This document shows positions 10,502-20,754 of a DNA stretch of 64,000 nucleotides, in pieces. The stretch is from Apium graveolens (lineage: Eukaryota > Streptophyta > Magnoliopsida > Apiales > Apiaceae): positions 167,756,275 to 167,820,274 of the forward strand of contig NC_133647.1 of the NCBI RefSeq assembly GCF_009905375.1, given 5' to 3'. Below the pieces are notes generated by a model that saw only the letters and a list, made by a program, of their open reading frames with translations, was not told the DNA's origin and did not search any database. How positions within the stretch are numbered: the stretch's first letter is position 1; every line of letters starts with the position of its first letter. The translations under genes were made by a program, and so were the position numbers.

Positions 10502-11557
10502 CTTGAAATGCTGCAAAGAAACTCATTGAAAGCACACCATGGACATGTTGTTGATGGTTCAAGTGCTTAGATTGTGAATGACAGAGAATAAAGTGAAGAT
10601 GAGCAATACAATCAAGTTCCAGTTGTTCAAGCTATGATAAAAAAGAACAAAGGACCTCAGAAACAAGTAGTATTGGAGCTGGAGGAAGATTAATATTACA
10701 TCCTGGATGAGCTAGATGAAATGGATCAATCCATAGCTTACTTGGCTAGGAAATTTTCTAACATAAGAGTCAAGAAGCCAATATTTTTCAAAGGCAAGGG
10801 ACAATCTTCCAACAGCAACAGTTGGAAACCAAAAGCTCAGTACAATTCATCTATCAAAGGTGGATATAAAATAGGATATGTGGACAGATCAAAGATAAGG
10901 TGTTTCAACTATGATGAGTTGGGTCACTTTGCTACTGAATGCAGGAAGCCTAAAAAGGTGAAGAAGGATAAAGCTTACATGGAACTAGAAGCAAAGTATG
11001 TAGCTCTCTTGAAGAAGCAGTCTGGAAAAGCTTATATTACAGAAGGAAAGAGTTGGGATGATACTGATGTTGATGATGAGGATGAAGAGATTGGAAACTA
11101 TGAACTTATGGCTTTTGAGCATGGAGAATCATCCACTTCAAAATCAAAGGTACCAACTTTAATCACTATTGATTTGAATGCTATTGAGTATAAGGAGACT
11201 ATGGAAAAGATGAGTGTTGAGATGTTCAATATACACACTAGCATAGTAGCAGCTACTGAGGAAGTTAGTAGGCTAACAAAAGCTAATGAGAAGCTTGAGA
11301 GTGAGAAGTAAAATATGGATCTACTGATTGTGGAGCTTGAGTCGGTCAAGAAAGAAAATGAATATTTGAAAAACAAGCTGAAGTGTGCCAATGAGATTGA
11401 AGCTGTGTTAAGAAAGAAGACTGAAAAGAATGAGGTAAAACTGAAATCATTCAGGATTGCATCTGAGTTGGTTGGTCATTACCATGAGAAGAACAAGCGA
11501 TGTGCTAACATTGATATTGGTCTTGATTATGATGCTTTGAATAGCAACAAGAAAGAT
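10502..11557 (+). pseudogene. gag: Copia-E: gag fragment of the outermost copia element
   Basis: Plus-strand gag remnant lying between Copia-B (left) and Copia-C (right), both of which inserted into it. Decayed coding sequence from 10502 (LEMLQRNSLKAHHG, then HVVDGSS) runs into an open frame at 10721-11311 and, after an in-frame TAA at 11309-11311, continues at 11315-11557 in the same frame. It has a zinc knuckle written CFNYDELGHFATEC, where the second Cys has become Tyr, and a coiled-coil tail (VELESVKKENEYLKNKLK). Its closest relative here is the Copia-D gag (RSKTRCYNCNELGHF; EYLENKVKCNADIEAIL). The rest of Copia-E is expected beyond both window ends. Confidence 0.85.
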
Positions 11558-12052
11558 TGTTACATATTGAATTCTCAATGATCAGAAGAAGCTCAGGATC
11601 TGGCTGCTCGGATGTCATCAGGATCTGATGCACCGTCAGGATTTGGCATGTCATCAGTATTTGAATGTCATCAGTATTTGAAGACAGTTAGCATTAGAAG
11701 ATTTGTTCTGTTCCTTATAATATGAAGCAGATATCTGTTGCGTCTGAGTTACAGGACTTTATCAATTTAGTTTAAGATATGTATCAGTTTCAGTTAGTCT
11801 TTGATAATGCATATCTTAGATTAATTTATTGTAGTTGTGTAGTATATAAACACAGTTTAGGTCATCACTTAGTGCAACACACTCGAGGATCATTCGACCT
11901 AGAAGCTCTCAAGAACATCAGTATTTCTTGAGAGGATTTTGTAACAGTTTTTATCAGAAATATAAAAGGCTGTTATAATTTATTACTTGTTCGAAACATT
12001 TATACAATTGTATCCAACCCCCCTTAAACAATTATATCTTTACTGGGTAACA
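11558..12052 (+). repeat. 5' LTR of Copia-C (495 bp)
   Basis: Inverted ends TGTTAC/GTAACA. It matches 36622-37044. Core promoter TATATAAA at 11843-11850 in AGTATATAAACACAG. The first 120 bp contain repeated GTCATCAG and CAGGAT words. Confidence 0.94.
11843..11850 (+). promoter_or_regulatory. TATA box of Copia-C LTR
   Basis: TATATAAA followed by CACAG. The 3' LTR has the same at 36907-36914. The LTRs of Copia-B and G share TATATAAACACAG in their own orientation. Confidence 0.7.
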
Positions 12053-12054
12053 AT

Positions 12055-12066
12055 TGGTATTATAGC
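12055..12066 (+). other. Primer-binding site of Copia-C, degenerate
   Basis: TGGTATTATAGC, two mismatches to TGGTATCAGAGC, 2 nt after the LTR. Confidence 0.8.
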
Positions 12067-12101
12067 TCACAGATAAATTTACAATCAGAAATGATCTAAA
12101 C

Positions 12102-14379
12102 ATGTCTCTGAACAAGTATGAAAGCATTAAAATTCCCATTCTGAAAAAGACTGAATATCGAACATGGAAGGTGAAGATGCTCATGCACCTAAAAGCTACA
12201 GATCCAGATTATCTAGACATATCAATGATGGACCCTTCATGCCAACAAAACTGGTGCCTGCAACTCCTACGGTTGCTGAACATTATTAACTGAAGGAGAA
12301 GACGGAATGGACACCAGAAGAGAAAGTAGCTTTGCTGAAAGATGCAAAGGTAAGAAACATTTTGCACAACAGTCTTTATTCTGTGATGTCAAACAGGGTT
12401 ATAGCCTACAAGACTGCCAAAGAAATCTATGATGATCTTGAAACTCAATATCAAGGAACCATGACCATCAAGAAGAACAGAAGGGCTGTTCTGATTCAAG
12501 AATATGAACACTTTGAGGCCAAGCCTAATGAAAGTCTCACTGACATATATGACAGATTTTTGACCCTGCTAAATAATCTGTCTTTGATGGGAAAGGTATA
12601 TGATCGAGAGGATTCAAACACCAAGTTTCTGAGAGTCTTGAGTGAAGAATGGGAGACTCAGACTTCAATCATACGACATCAGTATGATCTGGAAGTAATT
12701 ACTCTGGATGAAGTCTATGGCATGCTGAAAACTCATGATTTGGAAGTTCAGCAAAGGAGAGAGATGAAAAACAAAGGGAAATCTGTTGCTTTAAAAGTGA
12801 ATGATAAAGCTTCAAGAGAAAAGTCTACTAGAGCTGCAAGAAAGAAGAACAATTTGCCAGAATCTGATACTCATGATTCATCATCAAATCCTGATGATGA
12901 TACTGATTCTGAAACTGATGAGAACATGACAGATTCTGATGTCATGCAAATGGCCGCATTGTTAGTTAAGGGCTTCAGGAGGATGCAATTCAGGAAGTCT
13001 AAGAATAACAGAAGCTTCAGAAAGAAGTTTACTGGAAGTGAAAGGAAGTCAACTGGGAGAAAAGATGGAAAGGACTCTAGAGCTGGGAAGGTAAACAGGA
13101 CAAAGGTCAATTGTGATGAACCTGGTCACTTTGCCACAGAGTGCAAGAATATAAAGCATGCCAAAGGGAAGAGCAAAGCCTGATCACATCAAGCAAGAAT
13201 TGGGTGGACTCCTCTGATTCTGAAGATGAAGAAACATGTTATGCACTGATGGTCAGTCTTGATAATCCTGCTACTTCTGAGCCTAAGGTACAAACTCCTT
13301 TCTTCTCTTTTGATACTGAAAACATATCTGAATTGAAATCTATTTTTAAATCTTTACATGGTAGTTTTAAGAATAAGACTCTAGAAAATGATAGACTTAT
13401 AACTTAAATCGAGATCAAGAAGTCTAGGAATGAACAGTTAGAGTCTGACTTAAGGAATAAGATAGAGTTGAAGAAAGAATGTGAGAGAGCTAAACATTCT
13501 GTTAAGATTCTTGAGGCTAGATACAGTATGTTAGAAAAGGATCTAGAAAATGAGAGAAAAACTATTAAAGCCTGGACTATTTCAGGCAAAAAGGTTTATG
13601 AGATAATCTCAAAGAAAAACTGGAAAGAATGCTTAGGCTATAAAGATGGAGTTAAGGATGTTGACACTGAGAATAAAATCACTCTTAAAACTCTTGTTAA
13701 GTTTATCTCTTCAGAAGCTGATGAACCCAAATCCACTTTTGAAAAGGGTTCAACATCGGTATCACAAGAAAAACTGGTAAGTGATAAAACTCTAAGAAAG
13801 GAAAGCAAGGAAACCATTATGTCTGTTAAGAAAGAAAAGAACATAGGACTTTTGTCAGCAAGACAATTGAAAAAGAAAATATTTGAGGCTACTGATAAAC
13901 CTCAAGCAAAAAGTCCTAAAAGAAACAGGAATGGTAAGCAAGCTATTTCTAAGGATTCAATTTACAATGTTGTTCCCAATGCTCCTAGGAAAACTTGTTT
14001 TAACTGTGAAAATACTAATCATCTTGCTATTGATTGCAGGAGGAATAAGAAAAAGAAAACTGCTATTCCTGAGTCTGATGTTAGGGGTAGATCAGTATTT
14101 TATAAACCACAAAATCCTTGTTTTCATTATGGTAGTAGTTGGCATTCAATTTATACTTGTAGTTCATATCACAATTTGTATCACAATTACTATGAACCTT
14201 TGCCTAAGTTTAATAAAGTTGCTTGTGTGCTTAATTCTGTTGGTTTTACTAAATCTGCTTCTGACAAGACAAATCCTGATAAAGGAAAAACTGTAAAAAG
14301 TACTCCTGACACACAAAGGCTTAAGTTGTCCAAAAAGAAGGCCCAACAAGTGTGGGTCCTTAAAAATCCTTCTAATTAA
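12102..14379 (+). pseudogene. gag: Copia-C gag, long form, broken
   Basis: Starts at ATG 12102 (MSLNKYESIKIPILK; TYRTWKV-type motif with Trp intact, unlike Copia-B/G). A frameshift near 12240-12330 leads to the main capsid frame 12332-13183 (AKEIYDDLETQYQGT, ESLTDIYDRFLTLLNNL). The first zinc knuckle has lost its leading Cys region (KVNCDEPGHFATEC). A frameshift near 13170 moves to the frame carrying 13141-13407 and 13468-14379, interrupted by TAA 13405-13407. This part has coiled coil and an intact second knuckle (CFNCENTNHLAIDC, about 14000-14040). The frame ends with WVLKNPSN and TAA 14377-14379, 18 nt before a splice-acceptor-like AG at the start of pol. Confidence 0.87.
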
Positions 14380-14397
14380 TTATTCTTCTGATTGCAG

Positions 14398-17300
14398 GGT
14401 AACAAGAAAAATACACTTGTCTTGGATAGTGGATGTTCAGGACACATGACTGGAAATAAATCCATGCTGTCAGAATTTGAGAAGAAGGCTGGCCCAGATG
14501 TATCTTATGGAGATGCAAATGTAGGACATACTCTGGGATATGGAAACTTGATAATTGGAAAGGTAGCAATAGAGGATGTAGCTCTGGTGGATGGACTGAA
14601 GCATAATCTTCTGAGCATTAGTTAAATCACTGACAGAGGTTATCATGTGATATTCTATGACTCACACTGTGAAGTTGTTCATAACAAGTCAAAAAAAATT
14701 GTCTTAATAGGATACAGACATGGTAACATTTATGAAGCAAGGCTACATGAAAGTCTTGAAAAGGAAGCTACTTGCCTTATCTCTAAGGCATCAGTAGATG
14801 AGAGCTGGAACTAGCATAAGAAGCTCTCACATCTCAACTTTAATTCAATCAATGAACTTTTCAAGAAGGAGCTTGTAAGATGATTGCCAAACATGCTATA
14901 CTCAAGTGATGGTCTTTGTGATGCTTTCCAAAAGTCTAAACAAAGAAGAGTATCTTTCAAAAGCAAAACAGAATTCTCTATCTCTGAGCCATATCACATG
15001 CTGCACCTGGACCTTTTTGAACCAGTGAACATAATGTCCATCAACAAGAAAAGGTATACACTTGTAATTGTTAATGATTTCACTAGATATACATGGGTCT
15101 ATTTTCTATACAGGAAGGATGAAACTCCAGAAATTCTTCTGGACCATATAAGGCAAATTAAAAATTGATCTACTCACAAAGTGAAAATCCTGAGAAGTGA
15201 TAATGACACTAAATTCAAGAACTCAAAGATGGAGGAATTATGCAAGTACAAAGGCATAGAGCAACAATTCTCAGCTCCTGGTACACCTCAGCAAAATGGT
15301 GATGTTGAGAGGAAGAACAAAACCTTGATTGAAGCTGCAGAACTATACTAGAGGAAGTAAAACTACCCACTTACTTTTGGGCTGAAGCAGTAAACACAGC
15401 ATGTTATACTCAGAATATCACTCTGATAAACAGACATGGTGTTACTCCTTATCAAATGCTAAAAGAAAAGAAGCCCAATCTCAAACATCTTCATGTGTTT
15501 GTATGTAAGTGCTTTGTTTTGAGAAATCATACTGATCAGCTTGGAAAGTTTGACTCAAAGGCTGATGAAGGAATCTTTGTTGGATACTCACCATCAAAAG
15601 CATACAGAGTGTTCAATCTGAAAACATACACTGTAGTAGTCTCCATAAATGTATCTTTCATTGATAAGAAGATTCATGGTTCTGAAGAAGACACTCATGA
15701 AGGCTTAATCTTTATAAATGAAAATGCATTATTGGAATCTGGATCAAACTTTAATGAACTGTCAAATCCTGATGATCCAAATCCTGACACTCCTTCAGAT
15801 TCCGAAGATAATCTCTGTACTAATGATCCTGCACATGTTGAGGGGGAGCAACAGCAAGGGTCAGCTGATGGTACTAACACTGAAGAATCATCTCAAGATT
15901 CTTCCCAATCAAATCTCTCAGAATCCAATACTGATTTAACATCAGATGAATATGAGTCAAGTCCCAATATCTCATCAGGAGATAACACAACAGATTCAGG
16001 GGGAGCCTCAAATGCATTTGAAGAGGCATGCAATTCAGGGGGAGCATCTAGCTCCAGAAGAACACTTCCCAGTTCCAGAAAATGGACTAAAGATTATGCT
16101 CCTGATCTGATCATTGGAAATCCTGATGATGGGGTAAAGACAAGAAGTACAACTCATAATGAATGTTTATATCACAATATACTTTCAAAAGAAGAGCCAA
16201 AGAAAGTAGAAGATGCACTCAAGGATGCAGATTGGGTCATGGCTATGCAAGAAGAATTGAATGAGTTTGAAAGAAATGAAGTGTGGAAGCTGATGCCTAG
16301 ACCTAAGAACATGTCAATTGTGGGCACAAAGTGGGTTCTTTAGAAATAAGACTGATTCTGATGGAACAATCATCAGAAACAATGCAAGGTGGTGGATAAA
16401 GGATATTCCCAACCGGAAGGTATTGAATATGATGAGACATTTGCTCCTGTTTCTAGGTTGGAAGCAATCAGAATCTTCTTGGCATATGTTGCTCACAAGA
16501 AGTTCAAGGTCTTCCAGATGGATGTCAAGAGTGCATTTCTCAATGGAGAACTTGAAGAAGAAGTCTATGTTGAACAACCACCAGGATTTATGGTTCCTAA
16601 ACATCCGTACTATGTTTACAGACTTGATAAAGCACTCTATGGACTGAAGCAAGCACCTAGAGCATGGTATGAAACCCTTGCTCAGTTTCTACTTGAAAGT
16701 GGATTCAAAAGAGGTACAATAGATAAAACTCTATTTTATCTGAATAAAGGTAAAGATTTGCTTGTAGTCCAAATTTATGTGGATGATATCATTTTTGGAT
16801 CAACTAATCAAACACTGTGTGATAAGTTTTCAAAGTTGATGCAATCAAGATATCAAATGAGTATGATGGGAGAGATGAGCTACTTCCTAGGCTTGGAGAT
16901 TAAACAGAATGATAATGGCATCTATATTAATCAGTCCAAGTACACAAGAAATCTACTGAAGAGGTTTAATATGCAAGAAAGTGCAACTGCAAGCACTCCT
17001 ATGGCAACTGCTACTAAACTTAATCCAAATGAAGGTACAACAGTTGATGTCACATCTTACAGAGGTATGATTGGTTCTCTGTTATTCCTAACTGCTAGCA
17101 GGCCAGACATTATATTTGCCACTTATTTGTATGCAAGATTTCAGGCAAAACCAAGGAAGCCACATCTAATTGCAGTAAAGAGAATTTTCAGATACCTCAA
17201 GGGTACTGTTTCACTTGGACTTTGGTATGCAAGGGAAGCTGATTTTGCATTATTTGGTTATTCAGATGCTGATTTTGTTGGATGCAAAATAGACAGGAAG

Positions 17301-17714
17301 AGTACATCAGGAAGCTGTCAGTTCTTGGGAGGCAGATTAGTCTCATGGTTCAGTAAGAAACATAAATTTACTTCAACTGCTAAGGCTGAATATATTGCAG
17401 CTGGGAGTTGATGTGCTCAGTTGTTATGGATGAGAAATCAGCTCATGGACTATGGATTATCAATTAAAAAAATTCCTAACTATTGTGATAATCAAGGTGC
17501 TATTGCTATGACAGGAAATCCGATATAACACTCTCTTACAAAGCACATCAGTGTCAGATATCACTTCATAAGAGAGCATGTCATGGAAGGAACCATAGAG
17601 CTTCATTTTGTTCCTACTGATCAGCAGCTGGCTGATATCTTCACAAAGCCATTACCTGAAACAACATTTACAAAGCTTGTAAATGAACTTGTTATGGTGA
17701 ATTGGGACAAGTAA
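14398..17714 (+). pseudogene. pol: Copia-C pol: protease, integrase, RT, RNase H
   Basis: Protease LDSGCSGHMTG near 14420-14455. TAA at about 14623 ends the first open piece. Pre-integrase and integrase core follow (LDLFEPVNIMS, DFTRYTWVYF at 14884-15168; LRSDND and PGTPQQNG further on). A frameshift at about 15342 leads to 15456-16343 (integrase C-terminus, long Asp/Ser/Asn linker, start of RT). Compensating shifts at about 16340 and 16388 lead to 16389-17411, which has a good RT ([31 protein letters not shown] with the catalytic DD) and RNase H start ([19 protein letters not shown]). A TGA at 17409-17411 and a TAA near 17526 precede the tail (FVPTDQQLADIFTKPL) ending at TAA 17712-17714. Confidence 0.9.
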
Positions 17715-18111
17715 ATTTTTATTTCAATTTATATTTGATCAAATCCTGATGTATGTTGATCAAATCCTGATATATCCTAAATGATGTGTATTTAGATATT
17801 AAGCCAGAAATATTTGATGTATTCTATTTTATATGCATGATAAATTAAGTGAATTTATTTGCTAATTGTGCATGTCCGAATAAATATATCACCCTCATCA
17901 TTACACATCAGTCTAGGGAGACGCGCCTTTTAAAAAGAAATCTTTTGGTTAAATCATTAAGTTAACTCTACACTTAATCATTAATCAGTCCACTAGTCCC
18001 TTGATATTCTTTTGGCTATTTAACCGTCATTTCATCTCAGTCATATCATCTCCTATTCTCACACAAAACGATTCTCTCTCTTATTTCTCACTCATTTCTT
18101 CTATCACAAAA
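17715..18111 (+). promoter_or_regulatory. Pol-to-sORF spacer of Copia-C with candidate internal promoter
   Basis: Noncoding spacer. It begins with repeated AAATCCTGAT words (about 17739-17775). At 18001-18025, TTGATATTCTTTTGGCTATT with following TAACC aligns with the TATA-box segment upstream of the sORF in Copia-G (TTGGTATTCTAATGGCTATA, then TAAACC, minus strand 49716-49742). In C the TATA is weakened to CTATTTAA. A pyrimidine-rich stretch (about 18040-18110, many TCTC words) leads to the sORF ATG, as in G. Confidence 0.6.
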
Positions 18112-18378
18112 ATGGTTCTTGTAAACATGTTCATGAACTATGAGAATTTCCACGTTGAGTTAAGTTGTGATGACTGGGAACAGGAATGGTACATCACTGC
18201 CATTCCCGGTGAGATATGGAACTTGGTTCCATGAGAGATTCAGAAAAATCTCTTGTTCTTTGAGATGGACTATCAACTTCATCTTGATCGCTTGGAAGAA
18301 GAACTGAGAGAGGCTCTTCTTCAGCAAGAATATATCATCTGTCTTGCAGTGCTAGTTGTCAACAGCAGGAGGAACTAA
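18112..18378 (+). pseudogene. Copia-C sORF: small conserved accessory protein (88 codons, one stop)
   Basis: No family recognised. From ATG 18112 the frame reads 88 codons to TAA 18376-18378 with one internal TGA at 18232-18234, where Copia-G has Gln in VPQEV. It aligns end to end without gaps of note with the 89-aa sORF of Copia-G, sharing EW.VTAIP..IW..VP, LLFF.MDY, LEEE.REAL.QQE and IICLAV/IIRLAV. The N-terminal half has paired Trp residues, the middle is acidic and hydrophobic, and the C-terminal half is probably one amphipathic helix with a basic end. No signal peptide or membrane segment is evident. Retention of the protein pattern in two diverged elements suggests past selection. Function unknown. 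Confidence 0.75.
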
Positions 18379-18398
18379 TCGACAGCCTTACTTCTTAG

Positions 18399-18525
18399 AC
18401 CAAGGCTGTTGATGTTCAACTTCTTAGACTAGGATTATCTTGTAATCTTTTGCATGTAATCTACAAATTTCATGAAATGTACTCTTTTGATATATTAATG
18501 AAATTTCCTTTTGCAAGATTTAGTC
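18399..18525 (+). promoter_or_regulatory. Conserved 3' flank of Copia-C sORF (candidate 3' UTR / poly(A) region)
   Basis: Noncoding but strikingly similar to the corresponding region of Copia-G (minus strand, 49205-49330): AAGCTGTTGATGTT-like start, GCATGTAAT, the 12-bp palindrome ATTTCATGAAAT (18467-18478), ATATATTAATGAAATTT, then TGCAAGATTT. T-rich, TGTA and AATGAA-like words are what plant poly(A) regions contain. I infer a 3' end signal for a separate sORF transcript. Confidence 0.55.
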
Positions 18526-19119
18526 TATGTTTATCTCGAATAATATACATGTGAATGTTCTTTTTGAAGCCTGTTAATCTTTACTTCATTTACTTGAATT
18601 ATATTTATTGATGAATATTTTAATTAAAATTGTAGTTGCTAATAATTTGTGATGCTTTGACAAACAAATGTTGAATTTGAATCGATATATTCTGAGTTAG
18701 TCAAATCCTGACAGAAGAAAGGTCTCAAATCCCGACGACAGGTTAGCACGTTCTAATTCAGATTATTAGTGTTAATCAATCTCTGAGTAAGTTTTGTTGT
18801 TGTAATTAAGTGTTTCACTTAATTAATGATGAATGGTGTATTATCAGATAAACAAATTTCTAGGGCTGTGTCTTGATATAATTGTATGTACTTTGTATTT
18901 ACTTCCGCAATTTACTCCACCGTCAAACTTTATTACTCAGTAATTGTTTCTTGTTCGAAGTCAAATTTTGCTAAGTTACCTCCTTCATACGAGTGTGTTA
19001 TACCTAATTATGAATAGTGAAGCTATAAAACCAGAAGAAATTCTATGACACAATTCATCATACACATAGTTTCACTATGCACATCTCACACTTACTCTCT
19101 CTCACAAGCTATTCACATC
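18526..19119 (+). promoter_or_regulatory. sORF-to-ORF-X spacer of Copia-C with TATA box
   Basis: About 590 bp with no gene. It has AAATCCTGAC/AAATCCCGAC words near 18706-18745. A good TATA box (CTATAAAACC; TATAAAA at 19024-19030) lies about 95 bp upstream of the ORF-X ATG at 19120, followed by a CT/CA-rich leader. It is a candidate second internal promoter. Confidence 0.5.
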
Positions 19120-20754
19120 ATGACAACATCTGAAGTTTCACCACTCTTCAGTCAAACCACAATCATTCATGGAAATATATTTGGCACTAACAATTAATTA
19201 GCTCTGCTTACACATCAGTAGTTACCATCATCTTTTCATGATATTCAGGATTTTCTTCTTCAATATCCAATTGGGTATGCTCTCACAAATCCTGTTAAGG
19301 TGTCATACAGGGCTGTCATGCAGGTCTGGAACACAGTTGTGGTAAATTCAACATATATTGGCTTTTCCTTTAAGTATAAGGACCAAAGATATGAAGTTGA
19401 TGCTGACATTCTCCTTCAAGCCTTGAGATTGCCTGCTCTTGATGGTGCTCCTAATACTCATACCAATGAGCAGATGTTTGATATGCTAAGGACTTTAGGC
19501 TATCAAGGAGAAATCACAACCATTGGAAAACTGGTCAGAACTAAATTGAAAAGAGAGTGAAACTTTTTCTTTGACTACATCAGTAGGTGTTTCTTGAATA
19601 AGACAACAACTTTGATGCTCTTCCATCCACTTCTCTGAGAATCGGGTACTCTCTTCTTAACTCTGGTAATTTTGATTATGGTAATACTATATTACAGTTC
19701 ATAATTGCTAGGAGAGCAGATACTTCGGGAGTAATAGGGTATACTAGGTTTTTGCAACTAATTATCAATTTTCTATGCCCTCATGCTATATTTGATGATG
19801 TTGAATTACTCCCTATTTTTCAAATTTCTGAAAAAGCAATCACTGATCATATTAAAAGGGATGAAAAGAACAAATTTTCAGGACCACCCTTTCTTTCTAG
19901 AGAGGTCAGACAATTTCTGTTAAGAAATAGACCTACTCCTATACAAGTGCCTGCAAATCCTGATGCTGGCACCTCTGTCACAGTTCCTGATGCTAAGCCT
20001 CAAGAAATCACCCATCTTGTTTCTAACCCAAGCATTTCTTCTTCCAAACAGCAAACACATCAAGCTCATAAATTAGCCTCCTCTGTTGTCTCTCAAAAGA
20101 AATCAGTTGTAACAAAGAAAAGGCTATTAAGAAATCTGTCACTTCTGGCCAGAGAGCTAAACAAGCCTCACTGAGTGAGAGTGAGAAGAAAGAAGACTGC
20201 TTTCCAATCAGGAAAAGAAGACTGATCATACAAGAAGATTCTGAATCCGATGATCAGATGCCAATAGGGTCCCTGTCAAAAATCAAGAAGTCCATTGATC
20301 AATATCCTGATGACTTGATTGACACTACTGGAACTAAGGAGCCAACTAATGATGCTAGTGCTCTGCTTGACAAGCTTCCAGTAATTGAAGCAACTGCTGA
20401 ACACAAGAAAACTACAAAAATCCAGTTGAAAATAAAAAGTGAAGAAGTAGTTGGATACATCAGAAAGAAGAAGAAGATTCAGCCTCTTGATAAGGATGTT
20501 AGTACACAAGAACCTAGGTCTCAAAGGGATTTAGCAACTGAAACAAATCCAGTCACACAAGAACCATCTTCTCAAAGGGAAGGTGCAGACACTGAGGCTG
20601 CACAAATCATTGTTAATATTGCTAAGAGTGATCTTCTTGCTGACTCTGTTCAATTATTACAGGAAAAGCAAACTCATCAGGAGATACTGTCAAAGGTGTA
20701 TGCAATCATAAATGATTCTATTTTTGAGAAGAGCACACAAGAACCTTCACCAAG
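19120..20754 (+). pseudogene. Copia-C ORF-X, 5' part (before Gypsy-F insertion)
   Basis: N-terminal part of a large accessory protein of unknown function. It starts at ATG 19120 (MTTSEVSPLFSQTT) but soon meets stops (near 19195-19225). The open piece 19300-19560 and following frames contain the recognisable N-terminal domain: VMQVWNTVVV, LLQALRLP, LGYQGEITTI, EWNFFFDYISRCFLNK, IGYSLLN, FDYGNTILQFI, YTRFLQLIINFL. Copia-G and Copia-D carry the same domain. It continues as a lysine/serine-rich linker (20258-20749; TQEPSSQRE repeats) until Gypsy-F enters after CCAAG (20750-20754). From memory, similar ORFs accompany copia elements in Asteraceae, sometimes labelled putative plant transposon protein. 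This is not verified here. Confidence 0.75.
20750..20754. repeat. Target-site duplication of Gypsy-F (left copy)
   Basis: CCAAG immediately left of the LTR start. The right copy is 33427-33431. Confidence 0.93.
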
